51,743 nt of DNA from GCA-2746795 sp964643965 (GCA_964643965.1 CAZXVH010000024.1:1-51743), one strand, 5' to 3'; shown: positions 24,675 through 33,496, counted from the stretch's first letter. Notes: generated by a model not told the origin, from the letters alone. Translations and numbers: made by a program.

Positions 24675-24688
24675 ATTGTCACTATAAT
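24660..24688 (+). promoter_or_regulatory. Perfect-consensus sigma-70 promoter of rpoB
   Basis: TTGACA (24660-24665), a 17-base spacer and TATAAT (24683-24688) match the consensus at all 12 positions. It overlaps the 3' end of the GT4 gene. Transcription should start near 24695, giving a leader of about 180 bases. Confidence 0.92.
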
Positions 24689-24760
24689 GCGCGTTCGCGT
24701 ATTTGTGGAAACTAATTTACAAAGGATCGCAATAAACCAGAATGGCTTGTGGACCTAAAA

Positions 24761-24772
24761 GGTAAATTTACC
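24761..24772. promoter_or_regulatory. 12-bp palindrome in the rpoB leader
   Basis: GGTAAATTTACC is a perfect dyad directly before the terminator-like hairpin. It could be a protein-binding site or part of the alternative RNA fold. Confidence 0.4.
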
Positions 24773-24773
24773 G

Positions 24774-24805
24774 GGGGTGCAACCGATGTGTTGCACCCCT
24801 TCTTT
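24774..24805 (+). terminator. Terminator-like hairpin in the rpoB leader (possible attenuator)
   Basis: GGGGTGCAAC (24774-24783) and GTTGCACCCC (24790-24799) form a perfect 10-bp stem with a 6-base loop, followed by TTCTTT. It lies about 80 bases into the predicted rpoB leader, between promoter and gene. A second TATAAT (24824-24829) and an 8-bp hairpin (24836-24858, AGGACGGC/GCCGTCCT) follow before the ATG. Confidence 0.7.
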
Positions 24806-24877
24806 GCGGTTAATAGACGCAACTATAATTTTCTAAGGACGGCAGAAACGGCCGTCCTGGAAGCAGGGTGAGAATAA

Positions 24878-27800
24878 ATGTCAAAACTTCCGACCAAAAC
24901 GTATGCACGGACAGCTGATCCATTAGAACTGCCCACACTTATTGACGTTCAACTAGATTCTTTTGAAATATTTAAAGATGAAAGCCTGGCTGAACTATTT
25001 GATGAAATCTCTCCGATTGAATCCTTTAATGGTGATTTAAAACTGTACTTCCCTTGTGAACAACCAGAAGTAGAAGGGTTTGATCTAAAATATTGGTTCG
25101 GTGAGCCAAAATACTCAGTTGAAGAATGTGTGGAGCGTGATATGAGTTACGCTGCGCCGCTCAACGTTTCATGCATGTTGTATAGCACGGATCAAGATCA
25201 GCCCATTGTGCAAGATATTTTTATGGGTGATTTTCCCTTAATGACCCCTGCTGGCACCTTCATTATTAATGGTACAGAACGTGTGGTTGTCAGCCAGTTA
25301 ATACGTTCCCCGGGCGCTTACTTTGAAGTAGTAGAAGAACGGGCCACGGGACGGCCGTTGGCCATGAGCAAACTCATCCCGGATCGGGGCGCCTGGATGG
25401 AGTTTGAAACCCGCAAAACAGATTACCTCACCGTCAAATTCAACCGCAAACGCACTGTTCCCGTCACCTTGTTCCTGCGCGCCATGGCTGCGGTGGATGA
25501 TAGAGCGGGTAATCAATTGATAAAAGATGGTACCGATGCAGAACTGCTCGCTCTTTTTGAAGACGTAGATACCAATGGTGAACATCTCTACATTCAAGGC
25601 AGCATTGAGCAAGAACCTGCCTGGGACCCTGATAAATCGGTCGCGGAACAAGCGCTTATTGAGTTTTACAAGCGAATGCGCCCCGGCGACCCGCCCACCT
25701 TTGATAACGCTTCCCAATATCTGTATGAACAACTCTATGATCGCCGCCGCTATGATCTGGCCCGCGTCGGTCGTTATAAATTAAACAAACGCCTGGGTCT
25801 AAACGGCATTGTGCCCCTGGAACATCGCACTGTCACCCAATATGATATTGTGCGCATGATCAAGCGCATGATTCTCATCAACAACGGTCTGGAAGGGCCG
25901 GATGACATCGACCACTTGGGCAACCGCCGCGTGAAAACAGTGGGCGAACTGCTGCAAGCCAAAATCCGGGTGGGGCTGCGCCGGATGGAGCGCGTGGTAC
26001 GCGAACGCATGTCCATCCGTGACAGCGACAGCGTGACCCCCATCAGTTTGATCAACATTCGGCCGGTTGTGGCCTCTGTGCGTGAATTCTTTGGCAGCTC
26101 CCAATTAAGCCAGTTTATGGAACAGGCCAATCCGTTGGCCGAACTGACCCATAAACGTACCCTTTCCGCCTTAGGCCCGGGTGGGCTGCGCCGTGAACGG
26201 GCTGGTTTCGAGGTGCGTGATGTTCATCACAGCCATTACGGCCGTATTTGCCCCATTGAGACCCCTGAAGGCCCCAATATTGGTCTGATTGGTCGTCTGG
26301 CTGCCTATGCCCGGGTTAATAAATATGGGTTTATTGAAACCCCATACCGCCGGGTGAAAAACAGTATCAGCGCGGCTGATGATTCCTTGTTAGATCATGA
26401 TGCTTTCGTAAATATTGTGCATCCTGAGACTGGTGAAATTATCGTCTCGGCTGATGAAACCATCACGGAAGACCATATCGCCGCCATTCGTGAAGCTGGT
26501 ATTGGGGAAGTGCAGGTCAAACCGTTCATTACCGAAGAAATTCTTTATATGTCGGCCGATGAAGAAGATCATTACACCATTGCCCAGGCGAATGCCATCC
26601 TGGATAAGCGCGGACAGTTGATTGAAAAACGAGTTTCCTCTCGTCGCAATCAGCAATTCCGCTTCACCTCTGTGCAGCGCGTAGATTTTATTGATGTGGC
26701 CCCTCGTCAAATTGTGGGTATTTCGGCCGCCTTGATCCCTTTCCTGGAGCATGACGACGCCAACCGCGCCTTGATGGGATCGAACATGCAGCGGCAGGCC
26801 GTGCCTTTGTTGCGGCCGGGTGTGCCCATTGTGAGTACAGGCATGGAAAAACAGGCTGCGCTCAATACAGGCCAGGTGGTTGTGGCCGCTGAGTCGGGCG
26901 AAGTAATCAGCGTCCAGGGCGACAAAGTGGTCGTCATGGGTGAGAATGGGCCGCGTACCTACAATTTACGTAAGTACAACCGCTCTAATCAAAGTACCTG
27001 CATCGATCAGCGCCCCACAGTTGTGAAAGGGCAGCGCATTGAAAAAGGCTCCGTGCTGGCCGACAGCTCTTCCACTGAATTTGGCGAGTTGGCGTTGGGG
27101 CAAGATGTGCTGGTGGCCTTCCTCTCTTGGGAAGGCGGTAACTTTGAGGATGCGATTCTGGTCAGTGAACGCCTGGTACGTGAGGATCAGTTCACCTCTA
27201 TCCACATTGAAAAACATGAAATTGAAGCTCGCGACACCAAACTGGGGCCAGAAGAAATCACCTATGACATCCCCAATGTCAGTGAAGACGCCCTGAAAGA
27301 TTTGGATGAGCGTGGCATTATTCGCGTAGGGGCTGATGTTAAAGAGAATGACATTTTGGTGGGGAAGATTACGCCAAAAGGTGAAAAAGAGCTGAGTCCT
27401 GAAGAAAAACTGCTACGGGCTATTTTTGGTGACAAGGCGCGTGAGGTGAAGGATTCTAGCTTGCGTCTGCCGCATGGCGCTCGCGGCAAGGTGGTGGATG
27501 TCCATGTTTTTGATCGCCAGCATGACCGGGATTTACCGGCCGGTGTGGAGACGATGGTGCGTGTCAGTGTGGCGCAGCGCCGTAAGATTTCTGAAGGTGA
27601 TAAAATGGCCGGCCGTCACGGGAACAAGGGTGTCATTTCCAAAGTGGTGCCAATTGAGGATATGCCTTATCTGGATGATGGGACGCCCATTGACATTATC
27701 CTCAGCCCGCTGGGTGTGCCCGGCCGTATGAATATTGGCCAGGTTTTAGAAACACATTTGGGCTGGGCGGCCGAGCGTTTAGGCTTCCGCGCGATTACGC

Positions 27801-28813
27801 CCGTGTTTGATGGGGCTAAAGAGGTGGAGATTTTCGCTGAACTGGCCCGCGCCTGGCTGGTGGAACATGCCTGGGATGTGGTCAGTAATTGGGCCTGGGA
27901 TTGGCTGGCAGAGATTGATTATAATTTGGAATCGCTCGCAGATGATGATGCGGCTCGTACTCTCTTTGTCGTGAATTGGCTGGGAGAGATGGGTTATGAT
28001 CTGGCTCGTTTGGAAACCGATTACCATTACTCTCGTTATAATGTGGGCCTGGAGTGGCTACGGACACGCGGCTGGGATCCAGACAAGATTCTCTTTGGCG
28101 GACGGGAAGCGCTGCGCAAACAGGATTACGGCCAATATGATGATTATGCCATTGAGGTGTGTATGCGTGAGTGGTTTAGCCTGATGTTGGAGAAATATAG
28201 TGATATTTTGCCAGAAGAGGTTCAGGTTGATCCGATGAAGGCTGACTTTGAGACATTGGAAGCATTGGCTCCGAAAATCACGATAGCGACTCACATTCCG
28301 CAGCCGACGATTGGCAAGGAACGCCTGATTGATGGTAAAACAGGACGGCCGTTTGATCAGCCTGTGACGGTGGGCATCATCCATATGTTAAAGCTGGCCC
28401 ATCTTGTTGAAGATAAGATGCATGCCCGTTCTACTGGCCCCTACTCGTTGGTTACGCAGCAGCCGCTTGGCGGCAAGGCGCAGTTTGGCGGTCAGCGTTT
28501 TGGCGAGATGGAAGTGTGGGCGCTGGAAGCATACGGCGCCGCTTACACTTTGCAGGAGATGCTCACTGTCAAATCAGATGATGTGCAAGGCCGGGTGAAG
28601 ACTTATGAGTCTATTGTCAAGAATGAGCCAATTGAAGAGCCAGGGGTGCCTGCCTCTTTCCGCGTTTTGGTGAAAGAGCTTCAAAGCTTGGGGCTGGCTG
28701 TGGAAGCAGAGACAGAATCTGGCGAAACGATCCGTTTTGGTAAGGAAGATGACAAAAAGAATCGTCGTTGGGCGGGGACCGGACTGATGGATTTGGCCCG
28801 CTCCCGGCGTTAA
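24878..28813 (+). CDS. rpoB: DNA-directed RNA polymerase subunit beta
   Basis: 1311 residues. Core catalytic subunit, which forms the active site with beta-prime. The start ATG follows AGGGTGAG. Conserved blocks are all present: the rifampicin region SSQLSQFMEQANPLAELTHKR (near 408-428), GRICPIETPEGPNIGLI, KMAGRHGNKGV and the C-terminal GKAQFGGQRFGEMEVWALEAYGAAYTLQEML. Between FDGAK (978) and DGKTG (1152) lies an insertion of about 150 residues compared with E. coli, where the same interval is 26. rpoC does not follow; the next gene is rpsL after 333 bases. Promoter and leader are upstream. Confidence 0.98.
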   Translation: MSKLPTKTYARTADPLELPTLIDVQLDSFEIFKDESLAELFDEISPIESFNGDLKLYFPCEQPEVEGFDLKYWFGEPKYSVEECVERDMSYAAPLNVSCMLYSTDQDQPIVQDIFMGDFPLMTPAGTFIINGTERVVVSQLIRSPGAYFEVVEERATGRPLAMSKLIPDRGAWMEFETRKTDYLTVKFNRKRTVPVTLFLRAMAAVDDRAGNQLIKDGTDAELLALFEDVDTNGEHLYIQGSIEQEPAWDPDKSVAEQALIEFYKRMRPGDPPTFDNASQYLYEQLYDRRRYDLARVGRYKLNKRLGLNGIVPLEHRTVTQYDIVRMIKRMILINNGLEGPDDIDHLGNRRVKTVGELLQAKIRVGLRRMERVVRERMSIRDSDSVTPISLINIRPVVASVREFFGSSQLSQFMEQANPLAELTHKRTLSALGPGGLRRERAGFEVRDVHHSHYGRICPIETPEGPNIGLIGRLAAYARVNKYGFIETPYRRVKNSISAADDSLLDHDAFVNIVHPETGEIIVSADETITEDHIAAIREAGIGEVQVKPFITEEILYMSADEEDHYTIAQANAILDKRGQLIEKRVSSRRNQQFRFTSVQRVDFIDVAPRQIVGISAALIPFLEHDDANRALMGSNMQRQAVPLLRPGVPIVSTGMEKQAALNTGQVVVAAESGEVISVQGDKVVVMGENGPRTYNLRKYNRSNQSTCIDQRPTVVKGQRIEKGSVLADSSSTEFGELALGQDVLVAFLSWEGGNFEDAILVSERLVREDQFTSIHIEKHEIEARDTKLGPEEITYDIPNVSEDALKDLDERGIIRVGADVKENDILVGKITPKGEKELSPEEKLLRAIFGDKAREVKDSSLRLPHGARGKVVDVHVFDRQHDRDLPAGVETMVRVSVAQRRKISEGDKMAGRHGNKGVISKVVPIEDMPYLDDGTPIDIILSPLGVPGRMNIGQVLETHLGWAAERLGFRAITPVFDGAKEVEIFAELARAWLVEHAWDVVSNWAWDWLAEIDYNLESLADDDAARTLFVVNWLGEMGYDLARLETDYHYSRYNVGLEWLRTRGWDPDKILFGGREALRKQDYGQYDDYAIEVCMREWFSLMLEKYSDILPEEVQVDPMKADFETLEALAPKITIATHIPQPTIGKERLIDGKTGRPFDQPVTVGIIHMLKLAHLVEDKMHARSTGPYSLVTQQPLGGKAQFGGQRFGEMEVWALEAYGAAYTLQEMLTVKSDDVQGRVKTYESIVKNEPIEEPGVPASFRVLVKELQSLGLAVEAETESGETIRFGKEDDKKNRRWAGTGLMDLARSRR

Positions 28814-28886
28814 TTTTCAGAAATCCGTTCATTGCTAGAGTGAAAATGAGAACGGCCGTTCCCCCACAAAATCCGGGGGAAATTCG

Positions 28887-28914
28887 TTGACAAGATAACT
28901 ACATGTGGTAAAAT
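28887..28914 (+). promoter_or_regulatory. Promoter of the rpsL-rpsG-fusA-tuf operon
   Basis: TTGACA (28887-28892) and TAAAAT (28909-28914) with 16-base spacing. The transcript would start near 28921, with a leader of about 225 bases. Confidence 0.8.
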
Positions 28915-28984
28915 TCACTTTCGTATGTTTGCTAACTGACTTAGCCCGGTAACTACCGTGTTACCAATTGAATAAGTAATTAGC

Positions 28985-29028
28985 ATGGAGGCCATCGAGT
29001 TTGCATCATAAACTACGATGGCCTCCAT
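28985..29028 (+). promoter_or_regulatory. Large leader hairpin upstream of rpsL
   Basis: ATGGAGGCCATCG (28985-28997) pairs perfectly with CGATGGCCTCCAT (29016-29028); an inner AGTTT/AAACT adds five pairs beyond a one-base bulge, leaving a 7-base loop GCATCAT. Only three T follow, so it is more likely a regulatory structure than a plain terminator. Confidence 0.7.
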
Positions 29029-29146
29029 TTGTCGGTAAATAACGGCGCGTTGTAGAGTCATACAGCGCGTCGATTGATGTACACAATTATCCAAATAGAT
29101 GACATCAAGAATTGAGAAATATTTTTGAGTAAGGAGAAAAGCAAGC

Positions 29147-29563
29147 GTGCCTACAATAAATCAGCTTGTACGGAAAGGGCGTTCGGCGAAGAAAAAGAAA
29201 AGCACAGCGCCAGCCTTGCAATGGACCTATAATTCATTTAAGCAGCGGCGGACGCGCCAACCAAAAGGCGCGCCACAGAAGCGTGGCGTATGTACACAAG
29301 TAAAAACATTGACGCCTAAAAAGCCCAACTCGGCTTTGCGGAAAATTGCTCGTGTTCGCCTGACAAATCATATCGAAGTGACAGCCTACATCCCAGGCGA
29401 AGGCCACCGGTTGCAAGATCACTCCGTTGTCCTGGTGCGTGGTGGACGCGTCAAGGATTTGCCTGGCGTTCGCTATCATATCGTGCGCGGCACTTTGGAT
29501 GCAGATGGCGTTGATGACCGCAAAAAAGCCCGTTCCAAATATGGCACGAAGGCGCCAAAATAA
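29147..29563 (+). CDS. rpsL: 30S ribosomal protein S12
   Basis: 138 residues from a GTG start behind AAGGAG. S12 lines the decoding centre and controls accuracy. TPKKPNSALRKIARVRLTN carries the conserved lysine linked to streptomycin response (wild-type K), and HSVVLVRGGRVKDLPGVRYH holds the second lysine and the Asp that is methylthiolated in many bacteria. Position N after RLTN is H instead of the common G, a small local change. The N-terminus is about 14 residues longer than E. coli's, with a basic KKKKS stretch, as in other Gram-positive-type S12. First gene of the str operon. Confidence 0.98.
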   Translation: MPTINQLVRKGRSAKKKKSTAPALQWTYNSFKQRRTRQPKGAPQKRGVCTQVKTLTPKKPNSALRKIARVRLTNHIEVTAYIPGEGHRLQDHSVVLVRGGRVKDLPGVRYHIVRGTLDADGVDDRKKARSKYGTKAPK

Positions 29564-29583
29564 GGTAATTGGGAGAGTAAGAA

Positions 29584-30057
29584 ATGCCAAGACGATATCG
29601 CCCTGAGAAACGGATTATAGAACCCGATTTGCGTTATGACAGTATGCATGTCGCTATGTTTGTTAATAGGCTTATGCACAAAGGCAAAAAAAGCACTGCA
29701 CGTAACGTATTATATGAAAGTTTTGACTTAGTGGAGCAGCGCACCAAGCGGGCGCCTCTTGAAGTATTTGAGGATGCATTGAAAAATGTAACCCCCCAAA
29801 TTGAGGTAAAACCGCGTCGTGTTGGTGGCGCCACTTACCAGGTGCCAGTGCCGGTTGATTCGCATCGCCAGGTTACGTTAGCCATGCGTTGGATTTTATC
29901 AGCGGCCAGAAAACGTGGTGGGCGCTCTATGTCTGAGAAGTTAGCCAATGAGTTTATGGATGCGGCTACTAACCAGGGCGCCGCTGTGAAAAAGCGTGAT
30001 GATACCCATCGTATGGCAGAAGCCAACCGGGCTTTCTCCCACTTTTCGCGCTTTTAG
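29584..30057 (+). CDS. rpsG: 30S ribosomal protein S7
   Basis: 157 residues, normal length. S7 nucleates assembly of the 30S head and touches the E site. Family marks: MPRRYRPEKRIIEPDLRYDS, VNRLMHKGKKSTA, GGATYQVPVPVDSHRQVTLAMRWIL and KRDDTHRMAEANRAFSHFSRF. ATG after GGGAGAG, 20 bases downstream of rpsL. Confidence 0.98.
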   Translation: MPRRYRPEKRIIEPDLRYDSMHVAMFVNRLMHKGKKSTARNVLYESFDLVEQRTKRAPLEVFEDALKNVTPQIEVKPRRVGGATYQVPVPVDSHRQVTLAMRWILSAARKRGGRSMSEKLANEFMDAATNQGAAVKKRDDTHRMAEANRAFSHFSRF

Positions 30058-30094
30058 TGATAGGCTTGAAAATAATTGAATTTAGGTTGATTTG

Positions 30095-32170
30095 ATGAGT
30101 GATTTACCCTTAGAACGAGTACGGAATATTGGCGTCATTGCCCACATTGATGCGGGCAAGACCACCGTTTCTGAACGTATTTTGTATTACACTGGTATGA
30201 TCCACCGTATGGGTGAAGTGCATGACGGCACGGCCACGATGGATCATATGGTGCAAGAACAAGAGCGTGGTATTACCATTACGTCCTCTGCGACCACCAT
30301 GTTTTGGCTCGGTCATCAAATTAACCTGATTGATACGCCTGGTCATATCGACTTCACCGCAGAAGTGCAGCGCAGCTTGCGTGTCTTAGATGGCGGCATT
30401 GTCGTTTTTGATGCCGTTGCTGGTGTGGAGCCACAGTCAGAAACCGTCTGGCGTCAGGCCGACGAATATAATGTGCCTCGAATTTGCTTCGTTAACAAAA
30501 TGGATCGGGTGGGCGCGGATTTTGTGCGTACCATTAACATGATCCGTGAACGCTTGAAGGCTAACCCCATCGCTATCCAGTGGCCGATTGGCAGTGAAGC
30601 GGGATTCCGCGGTATTGTCGATTTGTTGACGATGGAAGCGACGGTGTGGGAGGACATAGAAGGAACTAAACCAGAGATTGTCGAAATTCCCGAAGATGTA
30701 CGGCCGGCAGCAGAAAAAGCACGCAAGGCCATCTTTGATCGTATTGTTGAAACCGATGAAGATTTGATGATGCGGTATCTGGAAGGAGAAGAAATTTCTT
30801 CTGAGGAATTGAGGGTTGCTTTGCGTAAGGCCACGATTCGTGGTGAGGTGACTCCTGTTTTATGCGGTACGGCGTTGCGTAATAAAGGTGTGCAGCGCTT
30901 GCTAGACGCTGTTGTTTACTATTTGCCCTCTCCGTTAGATGTGCCGGCAATTGTAGGTGTCAATCCCTTTACGGAAGCGGAAGAAAAGCGAGAAGCCAGA
31001 GATGATGCGCCTTTATCTACGCTTGTCTTTAAGATCGTTACCGATCCTTATGTGGGGCGGCTTGCCTATTTCAGAGTGTATTCGGGGGTATTGATCTCGG
31101 GTACTTCTGTGATCAATAGCTCCAAGAATAAAAAAGAACGCATTGGTCGAATTCTTCGTATGCATGCGGATCATCGGGAAGACCTTAAAGAGGTTCGGGC
31201 TGGTGATATTGCGGCTATTTTGGGATTAAAGACCACGTTTACGGGCGATACGCTCAGTGATAGTAATGCGCCTATCATTCTGGAATCTATTAATTTCCCG
31301 GCGCCGGTTATTCAGTTGGCTGTAGAGCCAAAGAGTAATGCGGACCAGGATAAGATGGGTATTGCCTTCAAAGCATTGGCGGAAGAAGACCCCACTTTCC
31401 AGGTTAAAGTTGATGAGCAAACCGGTCAGACTATTTTATATGGAATGGGCGAACTACACCTGGAAGTTTTGATTGATCGGCTCTTGCGTGAGTTTAAAGT
31501 GGGCGCAAATGTGGGTCAGCCGCGTGTGGCATACCGTGAAACCATTACGCGAACTGTGGAAAAGGCAGAGGCTCGTTTTGTGCGCCAAACGGGTGGGCGT
31601 GGTCAATTTGGTCATGTTGTGTTGCGCCTGGAGCCATTACCGCCCGGCTCTGGCTTTGAGTTTGAGAACGGTATCGTGGGTGGGGCGATTCCCCGTGAAT
31701 ATATAAATCCTACCCAAGCCGGTATTGTTGAGGCTTTGGATAGTGGTGTTGTGGCTGGATATCCTCTAGTAGATATTAAAGCCACTTTGTATGATGGTTC
31801 ATATCATGATGTTGATTCTTCTGAAATGGCGTTTAAGATTGCCGGCTCTATGGCTCTGAAAGAGGGTGTTCAAAAAGGACAGCCCATTTTATTAGAACCT
31901 GTGATGGCGGTAGAAGTGGTAGCTCCAGAAGAATACACAGGTGATGTTATTGGCAATTTGTCTTCACGGCGTGGCGAGATTGAGGGAATTGAGATCCGGG
32001 TTGAGGGAATTCAATCCATTAAAGCGAAAATGCCTTTGGCTGAAATGTTTGGGTATGCCACCCGGTTACGGTCTATGACTCAAGGTCGGGGTACGTTTAC
32101 GATGGAATTTTCTCATTATGCGCCTGTTACTGAAGATATTGCGAAGGCTGTCATTCGCGGCGGCCGTTGA
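30095..32170 (+). CDS. fusA: Elongation factor G
   Basis: 691 residues. Translocation GTPase. G motifs: AHIDAGKTT (P-loop), RGITI, DTPGHIDF and NKMD; the catalytic His is present. Domains II-V follow, with GGRGQFGHVVL in domain IV and a C-terminal SQL-like end FSHYAPVTEDIAKAV. The frame could begin one codon earlier with TTG (30092), but ATG 30095 is preferred. Ribosome site weak (TTTAGG). Single copy in the window; fusion of a recycling paralogue is not seen. Confidence 0.98.
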   Translation: MSDLPLERVRNIGVIAHIDAGKTTVSERILYYTGMIHRMGEVHDGTATMDHMVQEQERGITITSSATTMFWLGHQINLIDTPGHIDFTAEVQRSLRVLDGGIVVFDAVAGVEPQSETVWRQADEYNVPRICFVNKMDRVGADFVRTINMIRERLKANPIAIQWPIGSEAGFRGIVDLLTMEATVWEDIEGTKPEIVEIPEDVRPAAEKARKAIFDRIVETDEDLMMRYLEGEEISSEELRVALRKATIRGEVTPVLCGTALRNKGVQRLLDAVVYYLPSPLDVPAIVGVNPFTEAEEKREARDDAPLSTLVFKIVTDPYVGRLAYFRVYSGVLISGTSVINSSKNKKERIGRILRMHADHREDLKEVRAGDIAAILGLKTTFTGDTLSDSNAPIILESINFPAPVIQLAVEPKSNADQDKMGIAFKALAEEDPTFQVKVDEQTGQTILYGMGELHLEVLIDRLLREFKVGANVGQPRVAYRETITRTVEKAEARFVRQTGGRGQFGHVVLRLEPLPPGSGFEFENGIVGGAIPREYINPTQAGIVEALDSGVVAGYPLVDIKATLYDGSYHDVDSSEMAFKIAGSMALKEGVQKGQPILLEPVMAVEVVAPEEYTGDVIGNLSSRRGEIEGIEIRVEGIQSIKAKMPLAEMFGYATRLRSMTQGRGTFTMEFSHYAPVTEDIAKAVIRGGR

Positions 32171-32242
32171 TAGAGACAATTATTAAAAGATGCCGGGATA
32201 TCCGGTGCTAAACAGTTTAATTTTAGAGAGGAAAGGGAAATT

Positions 32243-33445
32243 ATGGCCAAACAAAAATTTGTGCGCGAAAAGCCACATGTCAATATCGGCACCATCGGTC
32301 ACGTCGATCATGGTAAAACAACCCTGACAGCGGCCATCACCAAAACGCTGGCCATGAAGGGTTGGGCAGACTTCCGGGCATTCGATCAAATCGATAACGC
32401 CCCCGAAGAGCGGGATCGCGGTATCACCATTGCTATTTCTCATGTGGAATACCAAACCGAAGATCGGCATTACGCCCATGTAGATTGCCCGGGACATCGT
32501 GACTATATCAAAAATATGATCACTGGCGCTGCCCAGATGGATGGCGCCATTCTGGTGGTATCTGCCCCAGACGGCCCCATGCCGCAAACACGGGAACATG
32601 TTTTGCTGGCTCGTCAGGTAGAAGTACCGGCTATGGTGATCTTCTTGAACAAGATCGACCAAATGGACGACGAAGAACTGTTGGAACTGGTGGAGTTGGA
32701 ACTGCGGGAACTGCTAGACAGCTACGAATTCCCTGGCGACGAGACGCCTATTGTGCGCGGCAGCGCCCTGGCCGCGTTGGAGTACGAGGGTGGTGATGTA
32801 GACGCGCCGGAACTGGCGCCAATTTGGGAGTTGATGCGCGTGGTGGATGAATACATTCCCACGCCAATCCGTGATACCGACAAGCCATTCTTGATGTCGG
32901 TGGAAGATGTCTTCTCCATTAAGGGGCGCGGCACGGTGGTTACCGGCCGTGTAGACCGGGGCACTTTGACTCCGATGAGTGAAGTAGAAATCGTCGGGCT
33001 GCGAGAAGACATCCGCAAGGTGGTGGTCACCTCCATGGAGATGTTCCACAAAATTCTGGAAAAAGTAGAAGCAGGCGACAATGCCGGTCTGCTGCTGCGT
33101 GGCGTAGCCCGCGATGACATTGAACGCGGTCAGGTGTTAGCCAAACCAGGCAGCATCACCCCCCACACCAGATTCATGAGCGAGGTGTATGTGCTGCGTA
33201 AAGATGAAGGCGGCCGGCATAAGGCATTCTTCCCAGGCTATCGGCCGCAGTTCTACATCCGTACCATGGATGTGACAGGCGCCATTACATTGCCGGAAGG
33301 TGTAGAAATGGTTATGCCAGGCGACAGCGTGAACCTGGAAGTAGAATTGATCATCCCGGTGGCGTTAGAACAAGGTAGTAAGTTTGCCATTCGCGAAGGC
33401 GGTTTAACCGTTGGCGCTGGCATCATCACCAAGATTATTCAATAA
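32243..33445 (+). CDS. tuf: Elongation factor Tu
   Basis: 400 residues. Delivers aminoacyl-tRNA to the ribosome. GHVDHGKTT (19-27), DRGITI, DCPGHRDY (81-88), NKID, and domains 2 and 3 complete to IREGGLTVGAGIITKI. Two residues differ from most bacterial EF-Tu: R86 in place of Ala after the catalytic H85, and NKID instead of NKCD/NKVD. ATG follows GAGAGGAAAGGG. Codon use appears highly expressed, with few rare codons. A hairpin follows immediately. Confidence 0.98.
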   Translation: MAKQKFVREKPHVNIGTIGHVDHGKTTLTAAITKTLAMKGWADFRAFDQIDNAPEERDRGITIAISHVEYQTEDRHYAHVDCPGHRDYIKNMITGAAQMDGAILVVSAPDGPMPQTREHVLLARQVEVPAMVIFLNKIDQMDDEELLELVELELRELLDSYEFPGDETPIVRGSALAALEYEGGDVDAPELAPIWELMRVVDEYIPTPIRDTDKPFLMSVEDVFSIKGRGTVVTGRVDRGTLTPMSEVEIVGLREDIRKVVVTSMEMFHKILEKVEAGDNAGLLLRGVARDDIERGQVLAKPGSITPHTRFMSEVYVLRKDEGGRHKAFFPGYRPQFYIRTMDVTGAITLPEGVEMVMPGDSVNLEVELIIPVALEQGSKFAIREGGLTVGAGIITKIIQ

Positions 33446-33455
33446 TGAAGTTTTC

Positions 33456-33484
33456 GAGGGACGCTACCGGGTAGCGTCCCTCTT
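33456..33484 (+). terminator. Hairpin after tuf
   Basis: GAGGGACGCTAC (33456-33467) and GTAGCGTCCCTC (33471-33482) form a perfect 12-bp stem with a CGG loop. Only TT follows, and rpsJ starts 13 bases later, so it may be a partial terminator or an mRNA-processing/stability structure that lowers read-through into the S10 cluster. Confidence 0.6.
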
Positions 33485-33496
33485 ACTGAGGCAATT

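Larger units (their letters stand above)
28814..29146 (+). other. Intergenic region rpoB-rpsL
   Basis: 333 bases without a gene. In order: an ACGGCCGT palindrome (28852), a 7-bp hairpin TTCCCCC/GGGGGAA (28859-28881) that could end rpoB transcription, a promoter (28887-28914), and a long leader with a large hairpin (28985-29028). No rpoC remnant is visible. Confidence 0.7.

Noticed and set aside
24824..24829. Second TATAAT as an independent rpoB promoter
   Set aside because: The best -35 candidate (TTGCGG, 24803-24808) is 15 bases or less away, too close for confidence; kept only as a remark.
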